56,043 nt of DNA from positions 1 to 56,043 of the forward strand of contig WAKX01000013.1 of assembly GCA_015523125.1 (NCBI GenBank). Direction: 5' to 3'. Each line of letters starts with the position of its first letter. The first letter of the stretch is position 1. This document shows positions 41,573 to 50,202 of this stretch, in pieces. The position numbers were made by a program, and so were the translations under genes. The notes under the pieces are model-generated. The model searched no databases, was not told the origin of the DNA, and saw only the letters and a program-made list of their open reading frames with translations. The DNA comes from DHVE2 group archaeon. Lineage in GTDB: Archaea; Thermoplasmatota; Thermoplasmata; Thermoplasmatales; Aciduliprofundaceae.

Positions 41573-43044
41573 TGGGGATCATTATGAAAGAGGCACCTAT
41601 TGAATTAACAATTCCCGTGGGAGAATATCTGAATAGCGTGGGAATTTCCAACGATAGGGAGATGATAATTGGTTCATTTGAAAATGGCTATGTAATTGTG
41701 AGGGGAAATACAATAATAAAAAGAAGGGAAAGGAACGTAAAATGCAAATTGATACGGGACAAAAAAATAGCCATTGTTTCAAATCAGAGAACCATATCAT
41801 TTTACAACCACTACGGAACCCTCGTTTGGAAAAATACGTACGATAAAAAAATAATGGATATTTCATTCGAGAAAAACAACTTAGTTGTTCTTTTAGTCGA
41901 TGGAACAATCAAAGGGATAATGAACTTCAAGAGTGTGTTGTGGGATAAGGTATACAGACAAACGCATAATAGAATAATTCTGGATTCCCTCGGTAAATAT
42001 TTCGTTGTTTATGGAGATAAGGGTATAGATTTTGGAGTGTTTATGAGTGGAAGTAGGGGATGGGGTATGGATTTCGTGGACGAGGTAAAGGATGTGGCGA
42101 TAAGCAGGAACGGCTCCCGCGTGGCCGTGCTTCTGAACAACGGAGATTTTTATCTAATTAACAGGATGGGCAGAAAAATCTTGGAATACAAGATAAAGGA
42201 CGCCTCTAGGATTGGATTCGATTCATCTGGAAATATCATATTGTCCGAAACCGGTGGGCTGAGGATAATGAACGAGCAGGGAACGTTGCTTAAGAGGCAT
42301 GTTACTGAGGGTACATGCACCAATATAAAATTCTCGGATGTGGGCAATTACAACGTTTGCGTTGATGACTCGGGACATCTTTACTTTTTTAATACCCACG
42401 ACATAATATGGGAATATCGGCATTCCTCGCCACTTTTGGCTGTAGATGTGACACAGCACGGGGAATATGTGCTCGCCGCCAACAATGACATACTACTGTT
42501 CAACAATCTCACATACTACATGCAGATTTTAGATGACACAAAGTCTAAAATTTCTTCTTTGAAAAGCAGTATGGAAAAGAGGAAAAGGCTCGTGGAAATA
42601 TACACAAAGATGAAGATGGCTTATGTGAAGAGAAATTTTGAGGTGATGCTCAATTACAAGAGCCTTTTCGACAACATATACGGTTCAATACCTAAGAAAA
42701 AGATAGAGTACGCGATTCTTTTGGACAGGTTATTTTCTCCAGATAGGGTTTCTAGGCTTATTTTGTACGTGAGGGGAATAACTAATCCGAAAATTCAGGT
42801 TTTCGGCAATGTGAAGTACGGGTTGAAAAAATTCAAAAGCTCAGGAGGCGTGGAAAAATTTTATGTAATGATAAAGCCCTCTGCAAGCGGAAATGTGAAA
42901 ATGAAAATCGTAATCGGAGGAAAAGATGGGCTTCGAATTCCTCTTACAATACCTGCGGATGGGAAGGAGAGAAATGTGAAGATAATTTCCAACACAGATT
43001 ACAGAAAGCTCAGAGGAGAATACTCCCGATCACGTAGTAGGTAA
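41572..43044 (+). CDS. Beta-propeller protein with helical and Ig-like C-terminus
   Basis: This 490-residue protein has WD/PQQ-like strands at about 1-310 in five to seven blades (Val-Ala-Ile-Ser-Arg-Asn-Gly-Ser-Arg-Val-Ala-Val-Leu, Asn-Ile-Lys-Phe-Ser-Asp-Val-Gly-Asn-Tyr). A coiled helical stretch follows at about 320-385, then a beta domain (Leu-Ile-Leu-Tyr-Val-Arg-Gly-Ile-Thr-Asn-Pro-Lys) resembling the end of the preceding TPR protein. No signal peptide is seen. The ATG at 41572 overlaps the previous stop (TGATG); ATG 41584 is a close alternative. It is the last gene of the operon, and its final 35 bases overlap arlJ on the other strand. Confidence 0.85.
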   Translation: MGIIMKEAPIELTIPVGEYLNSVGISNDREMIIGSFENGYVIVRGNTIIKRRERNVKCKLIRDKKIAIVSNQRTISFYNHYGTLVWKNTYDKKIMDISFEKNNLVVLLVDGTIKGIMNFKSVLWDKVYRQTHNRIILDSLGKYFVVYGDKGIDFGVFMSGSRGWGMDFVDEVKDVAISRNGSRVAVLLNNGDFYLINRMGRKILEYKIKDASRIGFDSSGNIILSETGGLRIMNEQGTLLKRHVTEGTCTNIKFSDVGNYNVCVDDSGHLYFFNTHDIIWEYRHSSPLLAVDVTQHGEYVLAANNDILLFNNLTYYMQILDDTKSKISSLKSSMEKRKRLVEIYTKMKMAYVKRNFEVMLNYKSLFDNIYGSIPKKKIEYAILLDRLFSPDRVSRLILYVRGITNPKIQVFGNVKYGLKKFKSSGGVEKFYVMIKPSASGNVKMKIVIGGKDGLRIPLTIPADGKERNVKIISNTDYRKLRGEYSRSRSR

Positions 43045-44665
43045 GCACGGCAGTTATCGCGGCCACCCATGTCATGATGACTATGTCGTAGAGTACTTTT
43101 ATATTGCTTGAAGCGGAAACGACTTTCTTTATGGCTGTTGCAATTACTATGTGAATAAACACTATGGTGTACATCAATATTCTCAGGATATCCACGCCTA
43201 ACATACTTCCGTAAAATAGGGACAAGAAGGTGTACTGCTCGGTTATTGGGGCAATCTCTGCGAACATTCGAGCCATGAGGGTTACAACCCAAATGAGCAC
43301 GTAGAGGGGGAATGTGATGAATATCATTGAGCCGTAAAGAAGGCCCGATGTGGTGGACGCCGCCAAAAACCTCTTTTTTCTAAGGGATATGATTTTTATG
43401 AAGTTGTCACTGATTATCCTGCTTATGCTCTTTGCATCGCCTCCAACTTCCGTGCCGTCCACGTAGAGATCGTTGAACTTTGAAATTAAATCGCTTCCCG
43501 TTTCGGCACCGAATATTTTCCAAGCCAAACGCTTATCTATCCTCAACGCTAATCTCTTGTACAAATCGTTTATGTTCTCAGTTAGCGGCCCGAATTTGTA
43601 GAATCTGAGCTTTTTAAGGGCAAAGGTTGTCTCTTTTCCGGTTCCAGATGCGCTTGTTCCCAGAGAACGTATGAACGGCGAGTAAAACATCTCCTTTCTT
43701 TTGATTATCTCCTCCATTTTGGTTGCGTAGTATCCCGGGATGATAAGCGGGGTTATTGAAAGCGCTATTTTTATCTCAACTGGGATTGGAAGGAATATGG
43801 CCACGATGGCGGTTGGGATACAAAGTAAAATTCCTTGAAGAAGCTTCTTTCTGAGCTCCAATTTGATTTTTGTGTTGAACGAAGAAGTCTCCCAAACGTG
43901 CTCCCACGGAACTGATATATATATGTAGTAAAACACACCAATCTCAATGACCACGAATAGAAGTAAGGATATGTAAAATGGAGTGAAATCTCCACCCATT
44001 AACATCGGAAGGATGGCAGCAACGGTTATAAAAAACAGAGCCGATGATACGCTTGCGAGGTATATTTCGTTCAATATACCTATGGATGATACAGCGTTCT
44101 CATATTTTATCGCGTACTCCTCTATTGCCGCCTTTTGCTCGTTCTTTGAGAAACTCTCCGCCGTTTCCCCCGACTCCACAGCATGGGCCATTCTTATCAG
44201 AAAATCGTTTAGTTGCTCGCTGGGAGTATTTTCTGCTACGAGTCTGCACGCCTCTGGCAGATCAACGTTCCATTTGGAAATGAGTTGGTAAATCTTTTTT
44301 ATCTCTCCCGCTAACTGCCTGTATTCTTTCATCTCGGATAAAATATTGAATAGGTCCTTGCGGGATACGTAGCTTAGAGATAGAACGCCAAGTCTCGTTA
44401 TGAATAGGTGCATATCCGCGTCTATCAATTTTCCGATTCTCACGTACATTATGTACGGGAAAAATAGTACGACTATTGCCGCAAGAAATAGGGCGAAGGT
44501 TATTAAAAACAGGAAGAATGTGGTGAGATATGCTCCGTAGAAATAGAGGAAAATGTAGTAAGAGATGATGAGTGCTGAAAATATGGGTATGAATACCGTG
44601 AGCAAATATGCGGGAAATGGTTTTCCCATGTACTTGTACGCTTTCAGTAACCTCGATTCCAGCAC
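43010..44665 (-). CDS. arlJ: Archaellum platform protein ArlJ (FlaJ)
   Basis: This 551-residue multi-pass membrane protein is related to type IV pilus TadC/GspF platform proteins. It has hydrophobic clusters at the N-terminus, centre and C-terminus (about nine helices) around two cytoplasmic helical domains, with Ser-Arg-Ile-Ile-Ser-Asp-Asn near 410. ArlJ anchors the ArlI motor in the membrane. GTG 44665 was chosen because it lies just after the arlI stop behind GGGGGATG and gives the family-like start. An ATG at 44710 inside arlI is possible and would add 15 residues. It is the last gene of the operon. Confidence 0.92.
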   Translation of the reverse strand: MLESRLLKAYKYMGKPFPAYLLTVFIPIFSALIISYYIFLYFYGAYLTTFFLFLITFALFLAAIVVLFFPYIMYVRIGKLIDADMHLFITRLGVLSLSYVSRKDLFNILSEMKEYRQLAGEIKKIYQLISKWNVDLPEACRLVAENTPSEQLNDFLIRMAHAVESGETAESFSKNEQKAAIEEYAIKYENAVSSIGILNEIYLASVSSALFFITVAAILPMLMGGDFTPFYISLLLFVVIEIGVFYYIYISVPWEHVWETSSFNTKIKLELRKKLLQGILLCIPTAIVAIFLPIPVEIKIALSITPLIIPGYYATKMEEIIKRKEMFYSPFIRSLGTSASGTGKETTFALKKLRFYKFGPLTENINDLYKRLALRIDKRLAWKIFGAETGSDLISKFNDLYVDGTEVGGDAKSISRIISDNFIKIISLRKKRFLAASTTSGLLYGSMIFITFPLYVLIWVVTLMARMFAEIAPITEQYTFLSLFYGSMLGVDILRILMYTIVFIHIVIATAIKKVVSASSNIKVLYDIVIMTWVAAITAVLTYYVIGSILL

Positions 44666-44666
44666 C

Positions 44667-46298
44667 TTACATCCCCCATAGCTCTTTTTTGAGGCTTTCC
44701 GCTCCTTCATCGTAATATATTCTCAAAAGGCGAACCACCTCGTCGTACTCGAAGATCTCCTTTTCTACCATCTTTTGCAGTATTTCAGCGCGAGTATCGA
44801 GGTCTTTGTAAATCCTCTTGAGATTCTGATACTTCAGTTTCGGGGCTATCTTTCCCTCGAGAATGAAGCTGTTGTTAATACCTCGGAAGAAATGCTTATC
44901 CTGCACTGGATCCCACGAGAACATGTTTCTCGTTAGTATTCCTCCTTTTACCTTTGAGTATTTCAGAATTTCGTCGATTGAGGTCACCCTCCTCAAAAGC
45001 CGGCCCTTCTCGTATATAAGTTGCTGGAAAACCACCACGTTGAGGTTATCCATGAACCGCTCTGGGATATTGATAGGATCACCTGTCAATCTCTGAATCA
45101 TCTGACTGACGGAAGGCGCATGGAATGTGCTTATCACATAGTGGCCGGTCTGCATGGCTTGAAACGCCGCAAACCCCTCTTTTCCTCGGATTTCTCCGAT
45201 TATTATGTAGTTTGGCCTGCTCCTCAGGGCCGCACGAACCAAATCGTAGAGTTCCACGCTTGCCTCTCCGGTAACCGTTTCTCTTGTGACAACCCTCTGC
45301 CATATTGGGTGCGGTGCAATAACTTCGGGGGTATCTTCGGCGCTGTATATCTTCCAATGGTGGTTGATGAATGGAATTAGGGAATTAAGAGTGGTTGTCT
45401 TTCCGCTTGCGGTCTCTCCGCAGATGAACAGATTGATTCCGAATTCAACCACTAGCCAGAGGTATGCAGCGAGCTTGGGGCTCATGGTTCCCAAATATAT
45501 TAGATAAGGTAATGTGAGTGGTTTTTCCGAGAATTTTCTTATGGTGAATGAGCTTCCCTCCTTGCTCACATCCTCGCTGTATATTATGTTGATTCTCGAG
45601 CCGTCCGGCAGGGAAGCGTCGATTATTGGGGTTGCATCGTTCACGGGGCTTCCTATCCTCTCGCTCACATTTCTAAGATATTTCTCCAGCATCAATTTGC
45701 TTTCAAATCGAATATTGGTTTCTAAGGTTCCGAATAATTTATGGACTATGTAAATTGGCCTTAGTCCTACGACGTGAACATCTTCTATATACGGATCCCT
45801 AATGAGCGGCTCCAGGGGACCCATCTGTATTATATCCCTATTTAGATAGTACTTAATCGTCTGCAGTTCTTCCTTGGTAACGTACACCTTGTCTATCTCT
45901 CCCTTGAGATATTTTGCCAGAAATCCTGTTTTTTCCTCCTTGTTTCTCGTGGTGACTTTCTTTAGAAGGGTGTTTATCGTCTTTTTTAACTCTTTTGGAT
46001 CATCGGAGATATCCATCTGACTACCTATTTTCAGAATCGATTTCTTTATTTTTTCGTATTTTTCCTCCTCCTCTTTGGTTAATTTCGGCTCTACAGCAAC
46101 GTAATGCAATCCGTTGAGGCGGTACACGTGGATGAATATGGGGTCTCCTACGGGATAAATTATGTTGGGAAAGGCCATCTTGCTTACTTTCCTATCTAAA
46201 CTATCGTACCATATTGGAATAACTCCATGCTTCTTCTGGAATTTATCTATGTATTCTTCCAGATGCGGATTGTTCCTAATCGCCTTTTCGAGGCTCAT
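44667..46298 (-). CDS. arlI: Archaellum motor ATPase ArlI (FlaI)
   Basis: This 543-residue secretion-type ATPase has Walker A Gly-Glu-Thr-Ala-Ser-Gly-Lys-Thr-Thr near residue 292, the Asp box Tyr-Ser-Ala-Glu-Asp-Thr-Pro-Glu near 318, Walker B Ile-Ile-Ile-Gly-Glu-Ile-Arg-Gly-Lys-Glu and a His box with Gln-Thr-Gly-His. The hexamer powers assembly and rotation of the archaellum. The N-terminal domain has the ArlI pattern Tyr-Ile-Glu-Asp-Val-His-Val. It is preceded by a GCGTGAT site just past the arlH stop. Confidence 0.96.
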   Translation of the reverse strand: MSLEKAIRNNPHLEEYIDKFQKKHGVIPIWYDSLDRKVSKMAFPNIIYPVGDPIFIHVYRLNGLHYVAVEPKLTKEEEEKYEKIKKSILKIGSQMDISDDPKELKKTINTLLKKVTTRNKEEKTGFLAKYLKGEIDKVYVTKEELQTIKYYLNRDIIQMGPLEPLIRDPYIEDVHVVGLRPIYIVHKLFGTLETNIRFESKLMLEKYLRNVSERIGSPVNDATPIIDASLPDGSRINIIYSEDVSKEGSSFTIRKFSEKPLTLPYLIYLGTMSPKLAAYLWLVVEFGINLFICGETASGKTTTLNSLIPFINHHWKIYSAEDTPEVIAPHPIWQRVVTRETVTGEASVELYDLVRAALRSRPNYIIIGEIRGKEGFAAFQAMQTGHYVISTFHAPSVSQMIQRLTGDPINIPERFMDNLNVVVFQQLIYEKGRLLRRVTSIDEILKYSKVKGGILTRNMFSWDPVQDKHFFRGINNSFILEGKIAPKLKYQNLKRIYKDLDTRAEILQKMVEKEIFEYDEVVRLLRIYYDEGAESLKKELWGM

Positions 46299-46299
46299 A

Positions 46300-46995
46300 T
46301 CACGCCACCGTTGTGATGTCCACTATTACTCCAACCTGCGGTTCAACTCTAAATCCGGTTACCGAGCTAACGAAATCCACCGCGTAGGAGAATCTTCGCA
46401 CTACGATAATTCTCGATATCTCTCCCTCTGTTACATTTGTTATCAATTGAAGATACACATCCGCCGTGTTCCTGAGATGCTTCAACACCACCGGCGATAT
46501 GTGGTTCTGGTCCACGGTCAATATTATCGCTTTGTTTTTGCTCACTATTTTTTTGAAGAAGTAAATTACCTTCATTATGTCCGCTACGCTCACATCCTCC
46601 GGAGATAATCCCGAGAAGGTGTCGATGATTATTATATCGCTTTGGAATATCTCCTTGGCGGACATTAATCTCTCGAGGAAATCGCTTTTATCTCGTGGCC
46701 TACCAATTAGGGGATAAACGGGCACGAAGAGAAGCTGCCTGCTAATCATGTAATTGAGAACTTCGTAGTTTAAAGAGCGCATCTGATCTAAGAATCCCTT
46801 GGTGGTGAGCTCCGTGGATATGTATGTAACCCTGTAGCCATTCACTAAGAATCCGTAGAGAAGTCTTTGGGATAGTATGCTCTTTCCGCTCCCGTCCTCT
46901 CCTTCCATTAGAGTGATGCTACCCTTAGGTATCCCTCCGTTGAGCCTGTCGTGGAGCGTGTCGCGGTCTATTTTTATGTTGAACACATCCGCCAT
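46300..46995 (-). CDS. arlH: Archaellum regulatory ATPase ArlH (FlaH)
   Basis: This 231-residue RecA/KaiC-like protein has Walker A Gly-Glu-Asp-Gly-Ser-Gly-Lys-Ser at 32-39 and Walker B Ile-Ile-Ile-Ile-Asp-Thr-Phe-Ser-Gly near 100. ArlH binds ATP and forms a ring under ArlI that controls motor assembly. The length is normal for the family. Its start directly follows the arlG stop, and a GGGTGGGAT site precedes it. Confidence 0.95.
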   Translation of the reverse strand: MADVFNIKIDRDTLHDRLNGGIPKGSITLMEGEDGSGKSILSQRLLYGFLVNGYRVTYISTELTTKGFLDQMRSLNYEVLNYMISRQLLFVPVYPLIGRPRDKSDFLERLMSAKEIFQSDIIIIDTFSGLSPEDVSVADIMKVIYFFKKIVSKNKAIILTVDQNHISPVVLKHLRNTADVYLQLITNVTEGEISRIIVVRRFSYAVDFVSSVTGFRVEPQVGVIVDITTVA

Positions 46996-47454
46996 TTATC
47001 CCACCCTAAACTGGATGCTATCCTTCACTCCATAATCGGCCACAACGGTGGCCACGTAATCCCCATTCTGCAGCGGAGAATTCAAATGCACCACGATCTC
47101 AACCACTACCTGCGGGGCCCACGCATCTCCCTTTATGGGTTTTATGCTCTGTGGATACGTTAAAGGGTATATTGTTCCATTCACCACAACCGCCGTGTTG
47201 TTCATGTGCAGTACCGTGACCCCGATGTTCTTCACGTAAAGCTTGAGGGTGTTTTGCGATTTATTGTACGGGTTGTAGCTCAAATCGTTGATTATCTCAA
47301 TTTTAGATTTCAGATAGTTCTCTTCCATCTTTGCCCTGTTTTGCATGGAGTCTCGCATGGATGAAGCGGTCAGATATATGGCCGCACCTACGATTAGAGC
47401 CACGGTTATTGATGCAGAGAGAAGAATTAATGAGGAAACACCTTCACCGGCCAT
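46996..47454 (-). CDS. arlG: Archaellum stator protein ArlG (FlaG)
   Basis: This 152-residue protein has one N-terminal membrane helix (about 7-30) and a beta-sandwich pseudoperiplasmic domain with Tyr-Val-Lys-Asn-Ile-Gly near 74 and several Asn-x-Thr sites. Together with ArlF it forms a stator complex that attaches to the S-layer. Order and size fit the family. Confidence 0.9.
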   Translation of the reverse strand: MAGEGVSSLILLSASITVALIVGAAIYLTASSMRDSMQNRAKMEENYLKSKIEIINDLSYNPYNKSQNTLKLYVKNIGVTVLHMNNTAVVVNGTIYPLTYPQSIKPIKGDAWAPQVVVEIVVHLNSPLQNGDYVATVVADYGVKDSIQFRVG

Positions 47455-47460
47455 AGCTGC

Positions 47461-47877
47461 TCACCCTGTGTAATAGGCGGTGTTCCCGTATTGTGTCACA
47501 ATCATCACTCTTCCTTGGAGTTCTGAATACGGGACCTCTAATGTTGCGTTTTCTCCGGGTAGGAGTATTGTGCTCTCAACCTCGCCGATTTGCACTTTTT
47601 CTGGGATGAGCACGGTTCCGTTAATCAGAACGGAAAAATAGTAGGGGTTCAACACATTCTCTCCGATGTTTTCCACGGTTATGTTTGCATAGTTGCCGTC
47701 GAAGCTCACATTGGTGATTCGTATTTTCGATGAGAAATAGCCCTCTTCTATTTTTTCCCGAATTTCCCTCGCTTTATCCACGTTATGCTGCTCATCTAGC
47801 GATGCAGAGTAAATCATGGTGAAAGCCACGAAGAAGCTAACTGTTATCACCAGCGCAGCCACCGAAACACCGCTCAC
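47461..47877 (-). CDS. arlF: Archaellum stator protein ArlF (FlaF)
   Basis: This 138-residue protein has one N-terminal membrane helix (about 5-26) and a beta-sandwich with Thr-Val-Glu-Asn-Ile-Gly-Glu-Asn near 70 and Val-Leu-Ile-Asn-Gly-Thr. ArlF domains bind S-layer and regulate ArlG filament formation. The start is GTG (47875-47877), with GGGGTGAT 7 bases upstream. Confidence 0.88.
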   Translation of the reverse strand: MSGVSVAALVITVSFFVAFTMIYSASLDEQHNVDKAREIREKIEEGYFSSKIRITNVSFDGNYANITVENIGENVLNPYYFSVLINGTVLIPEKVQIGEVESTILLPGENATLEVPYSELQGRVMIVTQYGNTAYYTG

Positions 47878-47884
47878 TAGTTTA

Positions 47885-48892
47885 TCACCCCTTCTTTATG
47901 TCCTCCGCCAGCTCCTGAACCTCTTCCGCATGTATCGTTCCAACTTCGCCTCCTTTGATTTTTTCTATGAACACCAGAGATTTCATGTGGTCGTCGGTGC
48001 TCATCTTCCACGTATCGTACTCCGATGAGAAGTTGTCGGTTATGAGTCCCATCACCTGATGCATTATTTTTCGCACCACGGCGTCGCTGATCCAGTGCAT
48101 GCTCCTGTAATATTCCAGCAGTTTTCCTATATTTCTCGGACCCACTTTCTCCAGCATGAACTCCGTCCACTTGATTGCCATCATGTTGCTCAGTGAATTG
48201 TCAGGTATCGTGGGGAGGAGATATTCGATTTTCTTCTTCTCAGGAGTCTCTTTCTCCTCAAATTCTTCCTCCAATTCCAGCATCTCCGAAGGCTCTTCCA
48301 TCTCCAGCTCTTCTGCTTCCAGTTCCTCTGCGCTCTCTTCCACCCCAACCTCTTCTACGTTGCTCTCTTCGCTCATTTCATCTTCGATTTCCTTAGGTTT
48401 CAATTCTATGAATGGGTTGTATTGCGCGGAGAGGGCGTCGTATAATGCGGTTAATTCGTGCATATTCGTCTCCAAATCGTTCACATGTTCCTTTATCTCC
48501 TCCACGGAATCGGATACGAGGTTGTAGTTATTCTCCAGATGCTCTATCCTCGCCAGAATATCGTTGAGTACGTTTTCGAATCTCTCCTGCCACGAGCCGC
48601 CGGCGGATTTTGGATAACTCACAGATATTTCCATCTCCTCATGTTTCTCTTCTTTCTTTGGAGGCGCCTGCTTGAACTCGCCGCCGTCTTCCTTCAAAGT
48701 TACGGGTATTTTTTTCTCCTCTCCCTCGGTGGGTGGTGGCGGAGGAGCTTCCTGTGCCTTAGGCTCTTCCTTTTCGCTCTCTCCTCCTTCTTCCACTATT
48801 GTGAATGTCATTGCAGGCTCTTCGACAGTCTTTGCTTTATTCTCTGACTTCTTCTTTTTCTTGGGTTTTTTCTCCTTCTTCTTTTTGACCAT
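47885..48892 (-). CDS. Fused archaellum cytoplasmic ring protein ArlC/D/E
   Basis: This 335-residue protein starts with a striking Lys run, then Pro/Glu-rich low-complexity sequence to about residue 95, a coiled-coil ArlC-like segment (about 100-165) and an acidic linker. It ends in the ArlD/E domain (about 225-335) with Leu-Pro-Thr-Ile-Pro-Asp and Trp-Thr-Glu-Phe-Met-Leu-Glu-Lys-Val-Gly. In euryarchaea, ArlCDE form the ring linking chemotaxis (CheF) to the motor. The ATG at 48892 was chosen over an in-frame GTG because GGTGAT lies just upstream. Confidence 0.85.
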   Translation of the reverse strand: MVKKKKEKKPKKKKKSENKAKTVEEPAMTFTIVEEGGESEKEEPKAQEAPPPPPTEGEEKKIPVTLKEDGGEFKQAPPKKEEKHEEMEISVSYPKSAGGSWQERFENVLNDILARIEHLENNYNLVSDSVEEIKEHVNDLETNMHELTALYDALSAQYNPFIELKPKEIEDEMSEESNVEEVGVEESAEELEAEELEMEEPSEMLELEEEFEEKETPEKKKIEYLLPTIPDNSLSNMMAIKWTEFMLEKVGPRNIGKLLEYYRSMHWISDAVVRKIMHQVMGLITDNFSSEYDTWKMSTDDHMKSLVFIEKIKGGEVGTIHAEEVQELAEDIKKG

Positions 48893-48921
48893 GGCTATCA
48901 CCGTAATTCACTCCGAAGCCC

Positions 48922-49524
48922 TTACAGCTCTATTGCTAAGGCGGTACCGAAATCTGTTGGTGCGGAAATTGTGTGCTGGTAAGGTGCACCCGGCTTGGGG
49001 ATTATTGTGATCATGGCGTTCTGGCCCTGATGGATGGGCAGCCCGGAGAGGTCGAGCGTAATTATCACCAGCTGGCCGGGGGAAGCCCAGTACTTGTGCT
49101 CCGCGGGGTTCCAGCTCTCGGTGTTGTGGTTGAATGCGGATACGTTTGCCGCGAATAGATATCCCGTGTAAACGTTTGTGTGCTGCCAGTTGAGCCTGAA
49201 ATACACAGGCGGGGTGTTGTTGGAAGAGTACTCGATTATCGTGGAATTAATGTCGATGCTATCAGATACCACAGAGAATGTTATCTCTATGCGAGTGATT
49301 GGCTCGTTCCCGCTATTTCTATATCCAACGAATTGAGCGTCCCATATGTTTCCGTTAATCATGTTGTCCGCAGAATTTGCGGCTCCATACGCTTTATCTC
49401 TCATGCTCGACACAGTTCCAACTATAACTGCTGCGGCTATGGCAGCCACAACCATCAAAGCCACGAATATTATTAAAGAGCCAATGCCTATGCTTCCATC
49501 ATCTTTTTTAATTACCTTCTTCAT
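48922..49524 (-). CDS. arlB: Archaellin (downstream copy)
   Basis: This 200-residue filament subunit has a class III signal, Lys-Lys-Asp-Asp-Gly, with predicted prepilin-peptidase cleavage after Gly10. The hydrophobic helix Ile-Gly-Ile-Gly-Ser-Leu-Ile-Ile-Phe-Val-Ala follows. The beta domain carries several Asn-x-Ser/Thr sequons, likely N-glycosylation sites as in other archaellins. The ATG at 49524 was chosen because GAGGTGAT sits at the right distance; the longer frame starts inside that site. Confidence 0.93.
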   Translation of the reverse strand: MKKVIKKDDGSIGIGSLIIFVALMVVAAIAAAVIVGTVSSMRDKAYGAANSADNMINGNIWDAQFVGYRNSGNEPITRIEITFSVVSDSIDINSTIIEYSSNNTPPVYFRLNWQHTNVYTGYLFAANVSAFNHNTESWNPAEHKYWASPGQLVIITLDLSGLPIHQGQNAMITIIPKPGAPYQHTISAPTDFGTALAIEL

Positions 49525-49534
49525 TTGCATCACC

Positions 49535-50197
49535 TCATAGCGGAGGATATATCCTTATCCATTCATCGTCGTTCTCGTAGCCGGCTGGAGTGGTAACAGT
49601 TATCTTGCTGGTTGTTCCCGTGTATGTGTTGGAGAAGTGAATCTGGAACGTTGTGTGCGTGGGCAACTCCTGCTCGGTTGCAGTAAGATTGATTACGAAA
49701 ACAACTACGTCGTTGGGTCCGACGTTGTATGAGCCGTTGTCAGGGTCCCACGGAGAATCAACGGCCCTGTTTGGTAGGTACACGGAGTAAGTCGTGCTTG
49801 ATGTTTTGGATAGCGCTGCATCGTATGTCGTGTCGAGGGTGCTTACAGCGGGCGAGAGGAATAGATGCGACACGGAATCCTCTGTCTGTATGGATATGGC
49901 TATGTGCCTCAGGTCTATCTCGGAGGTGCTCACCACTTTCGTGCTTATAGATATGGCTAATAGATTATGGCTGAGTGATGCGCCTCTATCCCCATACACA
50001 CTTATGACATCGAACATCCCTAAAAATTGCTGGGAGATTCTGTCGGATGTGTGGTCTGCGCTATCCCTTATGTGATTTGCGGTTTGGATAATCACCGCCG
50101 CCGCTATGGCTGCCACCAGCACTAGAGCAATGAAGATTATCAGTGCCCCGATACCCATGCTTCCCTCTTCTTTTTTCATTCTTTTTGTTCTTCTCAT
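49535..50197 (-). CDS. arlB: Archaellin (upstream copy)
   Basis: This 220-residue archaellin has Lys-Lys-Glu-Glu-Gly then Ser-Met-Gly-Ile-Gly-Ala-Leu-Ile-Ile-Phe-Ile-Ala-Leu-Val as the signal and filament core helix. The outer domain differs strongly from the second archaellin, so the filament may be a heteropolymer or have a minor/basal subunit. The ATG at 50197 was chosen since GGGTGATA (50201-50208) lies at 3 bases. That site overlaps the stop of the preceding gene. Confidence 0.93.
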   Translation of the reverse strand: MRRTKRMKKEEGSMGIGALIIFIALVLVAAIAAAVIIQTANHIRDSADHTSDRISQQFLGMFDVISVYGDRGASLSHNLLAISISTKVVSTSEIDLRHIAISIQTEDSVSHLFLSPAVSTLDTTYDAALSKTSSTTYSVYLPNRAVDSPWDPDNGSYNVGPNDVVVFVINLTATEQELPTHTTFQIHFSNTYTGTTSKITVTTPAGYENDDEWIRIYPPL

Positions 50198-50202
50198 ATC
50201 TA

